Shown here: positions 48,220 to 58,285 of the stretch, one piece after another
Numbering within the stretch: the first letter of the stretch is position 1
Layout of the letters: the number at the start of each line of letters is the position of its first letter
Notes under the pieces: generated by a model
The model's input: the letters and a program-made list of their open reading frames with translations, nothing else
Databases searched by the model: none
Told to the model about the DNA's origin: nothing
Translations under genes and position numbers: made by a program
DNA from: Daphnia pulex
Taxonomy: Eukaryota; Arthropoda; Branchiopoda; Diplostraca; Daphniidae
Length of the DNA: 64,000 nucleotides
Reading direction: 5' to 3'
Assembly (NCBI RefSeq): GCF_021134715.1
Contig: NC_060024.1
Coordinates: forward strand, 5,890,001-5,954,000

Positions 48220-50118
48220 ATGAGAAACTACGTTAGAAAAACTGAAAGAGTAAAGGCCCCATCTGATGTAATTGACACAGCAGTTGCAATGGTGTTGGAT
48301 GATGGAGAATCATGTTCTAGTGTGGCTATTCTTTTTGACATTCCAAGAAGAAGTCTTACTAGATATGTTGAAAAGAAGAAGAAGTCAGGTCTAGAAGAAC
48401 AAAATATGCCCAATAGTGTTTCTCCAACCCATTATGGGTATTCATCTGTCCGCCAGGTAACAGTTTTGTTATAGTTGATGTTAATATAAGCTCATGTGTG
48501 TCAAAATTTATCGTGCAGGTTTTCAACAAGGAAAATGAGACTCTGCTAGCTGATTACCTTCACCGTTCAGCAGATATTTACTTTGGATTGTCCCCAATTG
48601 ATGTTAGAAAGCTGGCTTATTTAGTTGCCACAAAGCTGAATCTAAAAATCCCTACTTCGTGGACTGAAAAACTTTCAGCTGGACCAGACTGGTTTGCATT
48701 ATTCTTGAAACGCCATCCTACCCTGGCAATAAGAAAACCAGAGGCTACTTCCCTGGCAAGAACGTCATCATTTAACATCCACAATAGTAATTTGTTCTTT
48801 GACAATTATCAAAGGGTGTTGGTGAGACAGAAAATTGGGCTTGAATGCGTATGGAACATGGACGAAATTGGTGTCACTACAGTTTCACCACCTGAGAAGA
48901 TCGTAGGTCGAAAAGGCAAGAAACAAATTGGTAAGCTTTTTGTTTATCCTATCTTTCATTGCATATTATTAATTATGCATACAATTTGTATTCATTTTCC
49001 ACGATCAATTGTTTCAGGAGAAAGAGGGGTGTTGGTGACGGTTGTTTGTGCAGTTTCCAGCTACGGCAATAGTATTCCACCCTTCTTTATCTTTCCTCGG
49101 TAAATAACATTATTTTTAATTGTAAAAAAAATAAAAAGAAAAAACGGAAAAATTTTCCCCGAATGATGAGTCTCTCTAGTGGTAGGCATAGCAACTTCTT
49201 GTTCAGAGACGAGAAATTTTGCCGTTTTTTTCTTTTTATTTTTTTTACACCCCTAAACTTTAACAAAAAAATAAATTGAATTACTTAAAATTAAGATTGG
49301 CTTATTCTTCATCTTTTAGTAAAAGCTAGAAGTGCGTAAGTATAGCGGTTATTTTTTTATTATTTTTTTAAAACAGGGCCCTTTTTTTGGTAGCGCCATA
49401 AGAAAAGCACGGCAACTGCCCAAAGTTTCGCTCGGCGAAGCGGTTACGCATGGCGCCAGTTCCAGGGGGTAGGGAAATGTACATAAAGAGGGGGCGTATT
49501 TTTTTCATGTTAACAGTTATGTAGTGACCCCCCTCCCCAAAAATCTTAACACTACAGCAACTAGGTTGCTAATAAAAAAATAAAAACTAAACTTGCGTAG
49601 TGCCATAAGACGCCATGTAAAAACGGGCGAAGTTGGTACGCAGTACCAACTTCGCCGGTAGGTACTGTACTGCTTCTTCAATTTCTTCAGCCAGTTCTTC
49701 TTCTTCTACAGCTTCAATAATTGAAGAACTACGACCTTTTCCAAAAGCTGGACCTCGCACAGCTCCGAAAGCAAATAATGGTAGAAAGAAGAGGACATCT
49801 GCTGTACTTACGGACACTCCAATCAAAGATGTAATCGAATCTGAGAAAGCAGCTGTTAGAACCAAAGCGGCAAGAACAATTTTTGCATCCAAAGAACCGA
49901 CCAAAACTAAAGCAATCAAACCTAAACAAACAAGGAGAAAGAAAGAGAAGGGTGAATCGTTCTGCCCAGAATGTGCCGGCCGATATTCAACAACAAAAGA
50001 AGATTGAATCCGTTGTTTAAACAATTGCGGTTTATGGGCGTGCGAGAGCTGCGTCGACGACAGAGGAGAAGATGACGAAAGTTATATTTGCTCAAATTGC
50101 TCTAAGGCGGCTCTGTAG
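48220..50118 (+). pseudogene. pogo-like (DDE_1) transposase, core deleted
   Basis: The three 5' exons are in phase: 48220-48456 (helix-turn-helix start, then SSVAILFDIPRRSLTRYV), 48519-48930 (CENP-B-like second DNA-binding part with FALFLKRHPTLAIRKPEATS, then first catalytic Asp in VWNMDEIGVTTV and KGKKQIG) and 49018-49099 (GVLVTVVCAVSSYGNSIPPFFIFPR). The rest of the DDE domain is missing. A C-terminal exon (about 49640-50118) has RPFPKAGPRTAPKANNGRKK, a TGA at the codon after KED, and a Cys-rich finger. A MITE sits at the break. Confidence 0.8.
49131..49248. mobile_element. small fold-back MITE inside the pogo-like element
   Basis: Arms GTAAAAAAAATAAAAAG and AAAACGG are mirrored by CCGTTTTTTTC and TTTTATTTTTTTTAC around a central 40 bp. 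It lies just past the last intact transposase exon, at or near the junction where the catalytic core is missing. Confidence 0.6.
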
Positions 50119-50393
50119 TAGGCCCTATGTCGAATGTAAGGCCAACTTGCCCCAGCTCAAAGGGCAACTTGCCCCGGCGTTGGGGTAAGTTGGCAATTGA
50201 AAGTGTCGCAATAAAACAGTTGTTTTGGTAAGAACTATTTTTGTATTGCTTATTTTTTCGATGCCATCTTTTAGGCGAGATATTAATTAATAATTTGAAA
50301 CAAAAAACAATTAATTTCATCAAAAATAGGCCTGTGAGGTACCGGTGTGTAAAAAGTGAGCCAACTAGCCCCGGTCTCCCCTAATTTCATTAA

Positions 50394-50722
50394 TAAAATA
50401 ATAAAAATTGGTTTCTGAAAGAGGAAATAATTTCCTTTCAGAAACTTATTTTTCATAAATTTTAAGTTAACTAGGGAATTCCACAAAAGAAAAAAGAAAA
50501 CGAAATGGACGACACGAATTAAGAGTAAAACAAAACTATATTATTTCTTGTTCCCATACTACTTGGACTATTTCAATAATTTTTTTTTTTAAAGATGCGC
50601 ATTATTAAAGACTATAACTGGTAATTATTAAAATGCAATCCCTCGACCCTCGGTCGCAAGAGGCCGATAAACGATGGGTGCCAAGTTACCCACTACCTCA
50701 ATTGCCCCGTTCTCCCCTATAC
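50394..50722. mobile_element. outer terminus of a second related element
   Basis: CAATTGCCCCGTTCTCCCCTA ends at about 50720 and resembles the inverted terminus at 50393. A second left-type end TAGGGGAGACCGGGG lies at about 47752. The two pairs suggest nested or overlapping elements of one family. A near-perfect hairpin GTTTCTGAAAG/CTTTCAGAAAC lies at about 50409-50444. Confidence 0.45.
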
Positions 50723-51095
50723 GTGTGTACAATGTACATATTAGGCTGATACTGACTGCATATTTCGATTCAGCGGGAAAAGTGGAGTCTAGGGTATAAT
50801 TTTCATTATCACAATGTCCTTGAGAAAAAAGTAAAAACTAGTGCCCTTGAAAAACCACAACCTTTGTCAGATTGGAAAGTCTTGCATGTTTCCGGAGACG
50901 ATTATGCATTCATTATTTCCAGCTTGTATTATTATGAAATCCATTTTTGATTGGAATTTCTTACGTGAATGTGGACAAGATAAATACTATCCAGAGGGTT
51001 AGTGCTGCATTATTCCTCGTTGCTGAAACAATAAGGGCCGACAATTCAAGCGCCCAATCCCCCCCCCCCAATCCTTATAAATCTATACGTGCTGG

Positions 51096-51124
51096 TTATA
51101 TATACTCTCTGTGGGGCGATCAGT
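51096..51124 (+). promoter_or_regulatory. TATA box and initiator of the first UGT gene
   Basis: TATATATA at 51097-51104 is followed by TCAGT at 51120-51124, the arthropod initiator core. That places a start site about 62 bp before the ATG at 51186. Confidence 0.5.
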
Positions 51125-51185
51125 CGACGGCCATCATTCGTCTCGTTCACTTGTCAGACGATTCATACTCTCTCCTCGTGAGAAA

Positions 51186-52846
51186 ATGGTGAGCTATTTT
51201 TGTGCAACTGCGCTCGGATTTGTTCTATTAGTTGTGTCTTTTCGGATTTCATCCATCGTGGCTCACAATATCCTTGTCCTGTCGCCCATCACGACGAACA
51301 GTCACAGCAATTTCATCAAACCAGTGGCCAAAGCGTTGGCCGATCGCGGTCACACCGTCACTTACTGGAACGGATTGCCACCAGACAAGGAAACGTTAAC
51401 AAACCCAAAGGCCAATCTGAATCTCCTCTACTCACCTGGCTTGCGTCCGTTAAACGACAACCATCAGGTCGGATACGACGATCGGCCCTTCCAACTCTTG
51501 CTGGCCATCCCCGATCGGATGGCAACTTACTGCACGGCCATCTACAGGGATCCCGTCTTCCACCAACTGATGAGCTCGACTGAGCAATTCGATTTGCTCA
51601 TCATCGAGGCCCTTTTCAACGAATGTGTCTTACCTTTAGTGCGCAAATTTGACGTTCCATTCGTCTACATGGTCAGTATGACACCGTCGCCGTGGCTGCT
51701 GGACGCTGTCGGTTCGTCCCTGGCGCTGGACCATTTACCGCATGCCGGGTCCAATTATGCCGACGAGATGGACTTTTGGCAGAGGACCTACAACACCATT
51801 TCCGGAATGATGATCACTTATTTTCACCGCTTTTTCGTGATCCCAGTCGTCGACCGACTCGCATCCGAGATTCTAAAATTAAACAATCAACCATCCGTTT
51901 TCGAGATCCAAAGCGAGTACATGAGCCTTATCATTTCTAATACTCATTTCAGCATTAATTATCAATTTCCAGCATCACCGGCCCTCATCCAAGCAGGCGG
52001 ATTACACTGCCTTCCCTCTAAACAGCTGCCGAATGATTTGGAATCGTTTGTCGACGGTTCCGGTGACGCTGGATTCATCATCGTCAGTTTCGGTTCAGTT
52101 CTGAGAGGGTCCGATATTTCGGATCATGTGCGCCAATTATTTCTATCGACATTTAGTAGATTACCTCAAAGGATTATCTGGAAATGGGAAGAGAAACTCG
52201 ATGAAACTGATTTCATTCCATCCAACGTCAAATTGCTTCCGTGGATGCCTCAACAGGACTTACTGGGCCATCCGAAAATCCGTTTGCTCATCACCCACGG
52301 TGGACTCAACAGCAAACAAGAGGCCGTCTACCACGGTGTTCCGTTCATCGCTTTGCCCGTCTTTGCCGACCAGCCCATCAACGCCCAAAAGGCCCACGAC
52401 GACGGGTACGCCATTCGACTCGATTGGGACAATTTGACGGAAGAAATTCTTTTCGACGCGATCCAGCGGATCCTGTCGAACTCGAGGTATGGTGTCCGTG
52501 TCCCTCAAAATCAATTCTTATTTTATTATCAGTCTAATATTTTATTCATTACAGTTACGTTGAAAGGATGAATCAAGTATCGGCTCTGATGCGTGACCAA
52601 ACGGACCGTCCCCTAGACCGGGCCGTCTACTGGATCGAGTACGTCATCCGTCATCAAGGAGCGCCTCATCTCCGATCGGCTTCGCGCAAACTTTCCCTTT
52701 TCCAGCGCTGTCTCATCGATGTTTTGCTTTTCACTTTGTTCCTTCTGCTTTCCCTGTTGATTTCAGTTTTCCTCCTCTGCCGTTTAGTCCGCCAAAAAGT
52801 TCACCACGAAACAAATCTGCAAACCTCCACGAAAAAAACCGATTGA
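51186..52846 (+). CDS. UDP-glycosyltransferase (UGT, GT1 family)
   Basis: Predicted ER-membrane enzyme joining a sugar from a UDP donor to small lipophilic acceptors (detoxification, hormone or pigment conjugation). Exons are 51186-52486 and 52555-52846, in phase, 530 aa, the normal UGT length. The chosen ATG gives a signal peptide (residues 1-26) ending before HNILVLSPI; an upstream in-frame ATG at 51111 would bury it. The N-terminal acceptor domain has THSNF-like SHSNFIKPVAKALADRGH. The donor-binding signature WMPQQDLLGHPKIRLLITHGG...PVFADQPINAQ lies at about 351-395. The second exon carries the C-terminal membrane helix and a short Lys-rich cytosolic tail. It faces the second UGT at 58276-59967. 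Confidence 0.95.
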
Positions 52847-54531
52847 CCTCGTTGTCGTAATAAGCTAATAATTAACCAATACCAATTAAAAGTAACGTCC
52901 GTTACGTAGAATTCCTCTCATGAAACAAGTCATATATAATACGATTTTCCGCCATCGAAAATCTTATTTTATTTTAATTCACCTAGTAGCTTAGTGGTAC
53001 TAGTCTTAAACTCCCACCCATCAACCTGGGGTTCAATTCTCATTGATTCTCATTGAAGACAACTATTTATTCACTACTCCACTTACTTTCACTTCTATGC
53101 TAAGAATCTGAGGTTACCTGATAAGAAAAGAAGAAGCGAAAGCATATACAGAAATGAATTTATTCTTAACGAAACCAGAGTCTAATAATTCTAATTCTAT
53201 TTATTATTTTTTTTTTTATGGAAAAAAAAATCACTAACAGCAACCTTGCTAACGCAGCGCAGGTAGCTGACAATATGGTGGACAATTGGGTAAGTGTTTG
53301 TTGTTTAATGTTTTCTCAAAAGTTGCCACCCGGTTGCCACCGGAGTTAAAATTTTGCCACTAAGAGTTCCCATGAAGACACTGGAACGAGTACATATATA
53401 GTGTAGTTGTAGTTTACCACTGAGGCCCTATAAGTTTGATTACATGAGCGTTAAATGGGTATCGTTTACTAAAAGGTGATAACAGGAAAACTAATGTATT
53501 CAATTTAATAGCATTATTTAAACATGCTATTTAAGAAACCCTTAGAATTATAAATTATGGAATGGTGAAATCGAATCGAGTCCGTTACGTGGACCATTCG
53601 AAAACAAAAAGAGGTAAACAATTAGCGATGGAATAATTACGTCCCAATGCCGGGGCATTCATTTTCATTGACGTCATTTCAATCGAAAAGTCAATGACGA
53701 TCGTATCTGAAAACCTTCACAAAAAAGTGATTGACCTCGACGTAAGCTATTATTAACCGATCCCAATGTTACGTATTACCTACAATGCGACGCTACAGTG
53801 TCAAATCATTTTCCCATGATTGCCGACGACCGCATCATATACAAAACTCCAAAAGTTACGCAATAAAGGGAAAGGCATTTCTCTACGCATGCATACACTC
53901 ACGCAGAGCCATCCATCATGTGGTCTGGTCTGACACTTGAAACAAAAGTGAGAGTATAACTTGTAATTTTTGCGGTACACAGGAAACCGGAGGGAACGTC
54001 ACTTGGTGGATGTTTTGGTTGCCAATGCTTTTTATCCCTGAGGGTAGTACTTGTACTACCAGAAGGCATTAAAGTAAATGCGGGTGTGTGTGTGTGTGTG
54101 TAGGAGTGGGGGGGGGATGTGGGGGAGTGAACGCTGTTCTGAGCCAGGCTTCCAGAACCTTTAATTCAGAATCAGAATAAATTTATAGAAAACTAAACTA
54201 CTGCATCGATTTTCTTCAAACTTTTTGTGTAAACGTACAGTAATTTATCTCAGCGCTTAGGTAAGTTTCGATTCATTTGGTAATACTAAATTTTATTAAT
54301 TTTTATGCGGATTTAGTCATTAGCTTTTTGTGACTTAGGACAACCACAAAATCCATTAGGTTGTCTGTTGACAGTCTGTTGATGTCTTGTTCAGTAAAAA
54401 TAAATTTCGTCAACAGTTTTGTTATTGTGACAGGATATTGTTTCTCTTTTAGAGAAGTTCAGTGGAACAAAGGTATTTTGGTGTGTGCTATTCCATTTAA
54501 GAAATGTACGTAAATTCATCAATTATGCTAG
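52847..54531. other. intergenic, no supported gene beyond a SINE-like element
   Basis: 3' flank of the first UGT, a tRNA-like element at 52980, a TG microsatellite near 54084-54102 and AT-rich sequence. The missing N-terminal exon of the VPS33A copy was looked for here and not found. Confidence 0.4.
52980..53045 (+). repeat. tRNA-derived SINE-like element
   Basis: TAGCTTAGTGGTACTAG matches an A-box and GGGGTTCAATTC a B-box at normal spacing. Stems do not close well, so it is more likely a SINE head or tRNA relic than a working tRNA. Confidence 0.5.
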
Positions 54532-55734
54532 GCAATATTTTGGGATGAACTGGCCCCATTGGTTTGGTGGCACGTGGCAGAATACAGTTTTCTTAAGGAA
54601 CTAGATGTTGTAAAAATGTTCCAGTTAAAACCTGGGCGCTTGTCTTCCATATCTGTTAAAAATATACTGTTCATCACAAGACCTGAAGTTGAGCTGATGG
54701 ATTGTATTGCCGATAACTTGCACAGGTATGAATAATCTACATATTTTAACTTTAAATCGTCAACAATAAGTTAATTTTCATTTCAGCGAAGAAAACCAAG
54801 GACATTCTGCTAGTAAGGAATATCAGTTAATTTTGTCTCCCGACGAAGTGCAGTATGTGAACAGCGGCTCAAGGTTGGTTAAAGTTACTTAAATCAGCGA
54901 AGAAGAAATTGTTGACAAAATTATTACTTCATTTAGGACAAAGGAGTGTATGGAACTCTTACTTCTATTGATGAACTGCCTGTTGATTTTTTCCCACTAG
55001 ATAGTAATGTCATTTCAATGGAACTCGATAATGTTTTCAAGGTATTTATTTTTTATTTATGAGCCAAACTTTGAAAGGGATTGCTTGTCATCAATTTCTT
55101 CAAATTTATTCTCAGGATTTATATGTTGACAATGAAATCAGCTCCTTACACCAAATTGCTCATGGGTTAATGTCCCTCCAAAGTTTATATGGCATTTTCC
55201 TCAACGTTGTGGGTAAGGGGCGCCATGCCCGTAACGTATTCGAATTGATGACTCGAATGCGACGTGATATTGGGGTAGACTGTGATCCTCCCATGTCTCC
55301 GTTGTTAAACACTCTCATAATCATTGATAGGACTGTAGATTTGATAACTCCTGTTGTCACTCAGTTGACCTATGGGTCTTATCGACGAATTCTATGGAAT
55401 AAAACATAGTAAGAAAGTATTGTTAGCTTCTGAGTAAAACAATTATTTTACTTGCATTTTGTGGTTTCATTGTTATTTAGATACAGTCAAGCTTCCAGGA
55501 GAAAATTTTCAAGCCTAATCACATGCGGGCCAGTCACCTCGCTCTGATGGTAGCTCTGTTAAATCTGTTGTTCTAAACTCGGCCGAAGAACTTTACGCTG
55601 ATTTGAGGTGAAATTTTGAATCAGACAAATTTTGCTTCCGACAGTTTTAAAGTTATTTATTTTCGCAGGGACAAGAACTTTTCAGTCGTGGGTACTGCAC
55701 TCAGTCGCAAAGCTAAAGCTATTTCAGCTCAGTA
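54532..55734 (+). pseudogene. VPS33A: partial VPS33A-like (Sec1/Munc18 family) pseudogene
   Basis: VPS33A is the SM-protein subunit of the HOPS/CORVET tethering complexes (established). Exons 54532-54725, 54787-54883, 54937-55041 and 55116-55408 join in phase and give FWDELAPLVWWHVAEYSFLK, VKNILFITRPEVELMDCIAD, DEVQYVNSGSRLVK and LLNTLIIIDRTVDLITPVVT. Defects: 2 nt are missing after QLTY (about 55374), which shifts the frame of LIDEFYGI; the next exon has TAA after KLPGENFQA; and the copy stops after RDKNFSVVGTALSRKAKAISAQ, about half-way through the family's length. The first exon of the family is also absent. Introns are kept, so it is a DNA-level duplicate and not a retrocopy. Confidence 0.85.
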
Positions 55735-55972
55735 GCCTGGATAACGCCATTGTTGCATTTGGAGGTGTTAAGGTTTCTGCATTCGCACGCGATAGTGGAG
55801 AAATATTCCTAGACTCCTTCGATGATTCGGTAATCATGGTTAGTTTAAACTCAATAATATTTCTCCAGCAGTTTTTTTCATCGGGATTTTTTTTTCTTGT
55901 GTATTCTCTTTAGATCAACCCGGATATACCTGATGAAAGGGAGCTGAGGGAGTGGCTTAAAGACAATCAGTA
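55735..55972 (+). pseudogene. RPA70-like OB-fold fragment joined to the VPS33A remnant
   Basis: Two exon-like pieces (to about 55838 and from 55914) read FGGVKVSAFARDSGEIF and INPDIPDERELREWLKDN before a TAA. The order of a GxxVSxF block followed by NPDIP...LRxW is the pattern of DNA-binding domain B of replication protein A 70-kDa subunit. It begins exactly where VPS33A similarity ends, in another frame. Only the end of one OB fold is present, so this is a fragment. Identification is by motif only. Confidence 0.45.
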
Positions 55973-56709
55973 AACAAATCCTTTTTTACTGATTGTCTGA
56001 AGATCTTAATTACTTGACGTCCTTAAACATCGACTGCAGCTAATTGCCTCATCTTTTTTCTCGAATTGTTGCCTCCATCTGTTTCCCTGAATTGTTGCCT
56101 TGCCTCAAACTTTTTTCCTAAAATATGGCTTCGATCTTGTAACCTGAACTGTTGCCTCGATGTTGTACCCTGAACTGTTGCCTTTTTACCTCAGCCCTTG
56201 TGATGGAGAAATTGGGCCACTGTCTGAGTTTAACTCTAGAATTTACATTCTGTATTATTTTATTTCGTAAATGATACAGAAAAAAAATCCAGGAAATTAC
56301 AATAAACAAAATCTTACGAAATTCCTACATTTTAATTGTTTTGAAAATATAAGCAAAAGCTTTTAACTGATATCTTGCCCGTTAATACCCGAGGGCGAAC
56401 CTGGAAGGGTCTTGTTTATCAGCAGCTAGATAGATGTTCATTCGATAGATGCATATAGGCAGGGAAACGTTTTACTTACAATGGCAACAGGCACAGAATA
56501 TCAGCATCAGTTGAATTTTGAACGAACGATTCGTGATTAGAATAATTGAATTTCACCTTCTTCGTCGTCTCACGCGGCTACGTTTAAATAAATCTTGCAA
56601 CACCACAAACACAATCAAAATATTCAATACCGTTTTCGTCTGCTTTTTTGGGGTTGACATTTGACAACATGACGTTACTGTCACCGCTTAATTGATTAAT
56701 TGCTGAAAA
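55973..56709. other. intergenic, no supported gene
   Basis: Contains an unusual run of repeats of the type TGTTGCCT (about 56043-56185: CTGAACTGTTGCCTCGAT, CTGAATTGTTGCCTTG). No exon seen. The last 100 bp are the 5' flank of the EMC3 copy. Confidence 0.4.
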
Positions 56710-57657
56710 ATGGCAAAACTATCATTAGATTCAAATATTCGTAGTTCGGTGTTTTTATTCATAATTATGATCAATTTCCTTGTGGGTATTCTTCGCCATT
56801 ATTTCTCCCTCATCATAGCCAGCCAAAAGAAAGTCGAGTTGCTCCAAGTCGGCAAGTCCAACCAAGACAGGTATTGTAACTATCGCAATCCACAGATCTT
56901 AGACTAAATTGACTGATTATATTTTCTCGGCTTTACAGTCAAGCGCTGGTTCGTTCGAGACTGTTGCGAGAAAATGGGAAATGTTTGCCCAAGCAAGCTT
57001 TCCTGATGAGACGGCATTTTTTCAACAGTGAAGATATGGGCTACTTCAAAACTCAGAAACAGGCTGCCCTCAACATCAATCCCTTGACATGCTAAAGGAA
57101 ATTTTACTAATATGTCCTTCCCAATTTCCCATGATTACTATTGGTGGATGGATCAACTGGGCCTTTTCAGGATTTGTTACAAGTATAAAAACAAACATGT
57201 GTACCTGTTTATCTGTGATGTAAACTAATATGAGCATGTGTTACAGCAAAGGTGCCATTCCCACTGACTCTGAAGTTCAAACCAATGTTGCAGAGAGGAG
57301 TTGAACTGATTTTGCTAGATGCATCATGGGTTTCATCTGCTTCGTGGTACTTCTTGAATGTGTTTGGATTGCGAAGCATCTACTCTCTAGTCCTTGGAGA
57401 AAACAATGGTGAGCAGTAAACATCTTGAGATGATGAGAGAACCAAACTAACTATTTCTTGGGTCTCAATCTTTGCAGCTGCTGACCAGACCAAGGCTATG
57501 GCTGATCAAATGTCTGGTTCTGCAATGGCTATGCCTCAAGATCCCATCCCAAAGCTGCATTCAAGGAAGATTGGGAATCGCTGGAGATTTTTCAGCAACA
57601 GTGGGCCCTGGTAGCAGAGTTACTTGGTACTACCTCTCACAGCAAGACAGATTAAGC
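56710..57657 (+). pseudogene. EMC3: EMC3 (ER membrane complex subunit 3) copy with frameshifts
   Basis: EMC3 is the Oxa1/YidC-like core subunit of the ER membrane insertase (established). Exons 56710-56870, 56939-57182, 57247-57408 and from 57478 match the family: LDSNIRSSVFLFIIMINFLV with the first membrane helix, [75 protein letters not shown] and ADQTKAMADQM. Two frameshifts are visible: near 57092 (after NINPL the frame moves to DMLKEIL) and near 57545 (after MPQDPI to KAAFKEDW). The tail is short and unlike the family. All splice sites are intact, so it is an intron-bearing duplicate recently disabled, unless the assembly has indel errors. Confidence 0.8.
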
Positions 57658-57816
57658 ATTATAATTATAATATTCTATTGTCTCTTGTGTTTATTTTGTC
57701 CGTGAATGTAGAAATAAATTCTTTTAACTCTAACAGTTTAATTTCTTTTAGACTTTCTTTCTATAACATTTCCTACATAGTCGCCATCAGAAAATGACGT
57801 TTGGTGGACATTTCCA

Positions 57817-58285
57817 ATCCAGTTTGATTAAAATAAAAATGCTACTTATTGATATGATCTTTATACCATTGTATTTAATTGGTGAATGAAAACAATTAGA
57901 ATTTCTAAAAAAATCATTAAAAATAATAACGGAACATTCTTTTAAGACGACTGAATAAATTTATACCAATTAATAAAAGGCTCGGGTCTCCAGGGCCGGC
58001 CAGTTGGAGTTTCAACAGTGAAAGTGCAAAACATGCAGAAATCAATCCAGTTAGATTAAAATAAAAATGCTACTTATTGATATGATCTTTATAGTTTATA
58101 CCATTGTATTTAATTGGTGAATGAAAACAATTAGAATTTCTAAAAAATCATTAAAAATAATAACGGGACATTCTTTTAAGACGACTGAATAAATTTATAC
58201 CAATTAATAAAAGGCTCGGGTCGCCAGGGCCGGCCAGTTGGAGTTTCAACAGTGAAAGTGCAAAACATGCAGAAATCAATTCGTC
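57817..58285. repeat. tandem duplication of the second UGT's 3' end (about 230 bp twice)
   Basis: 57817-58045 and 58042-58285 are nearly identical, sharing GATTAAAATAAAAATGCTAC, AAGGCTCGGGT and GCAAAACATGCAGAAATCAA. The second copy has a 10-bp insertion, TATAGTTTAT, and includes the UGT stop codon at 58276. Confidence 0.85.

Larger units (their letters stand above)
47395..50393 (+). mobile_element. pogo/Tigger-like DNA transposon, inactivated
   Basis: The left end TAGGGGAGAGTAG...CTAGTTGGCGC and right end GCCAACTAGCCCCGGTCTCCCCTA are inverted, with TA at the borders as for Tc1/mariner-pogo elements. The interior holds a spliced transposase gene on the plus strand missing the middle of its catalytic domain. 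Repeated GGGGYAAGTTGGC-type motifs near both ends may be transposase-binding sites. Confidence 0.75.

Noticed and set aside
52980-53045. Functional tRNA gene
   Set aside because: A and B boxes are present but acceptor and anticodon stems do not close.
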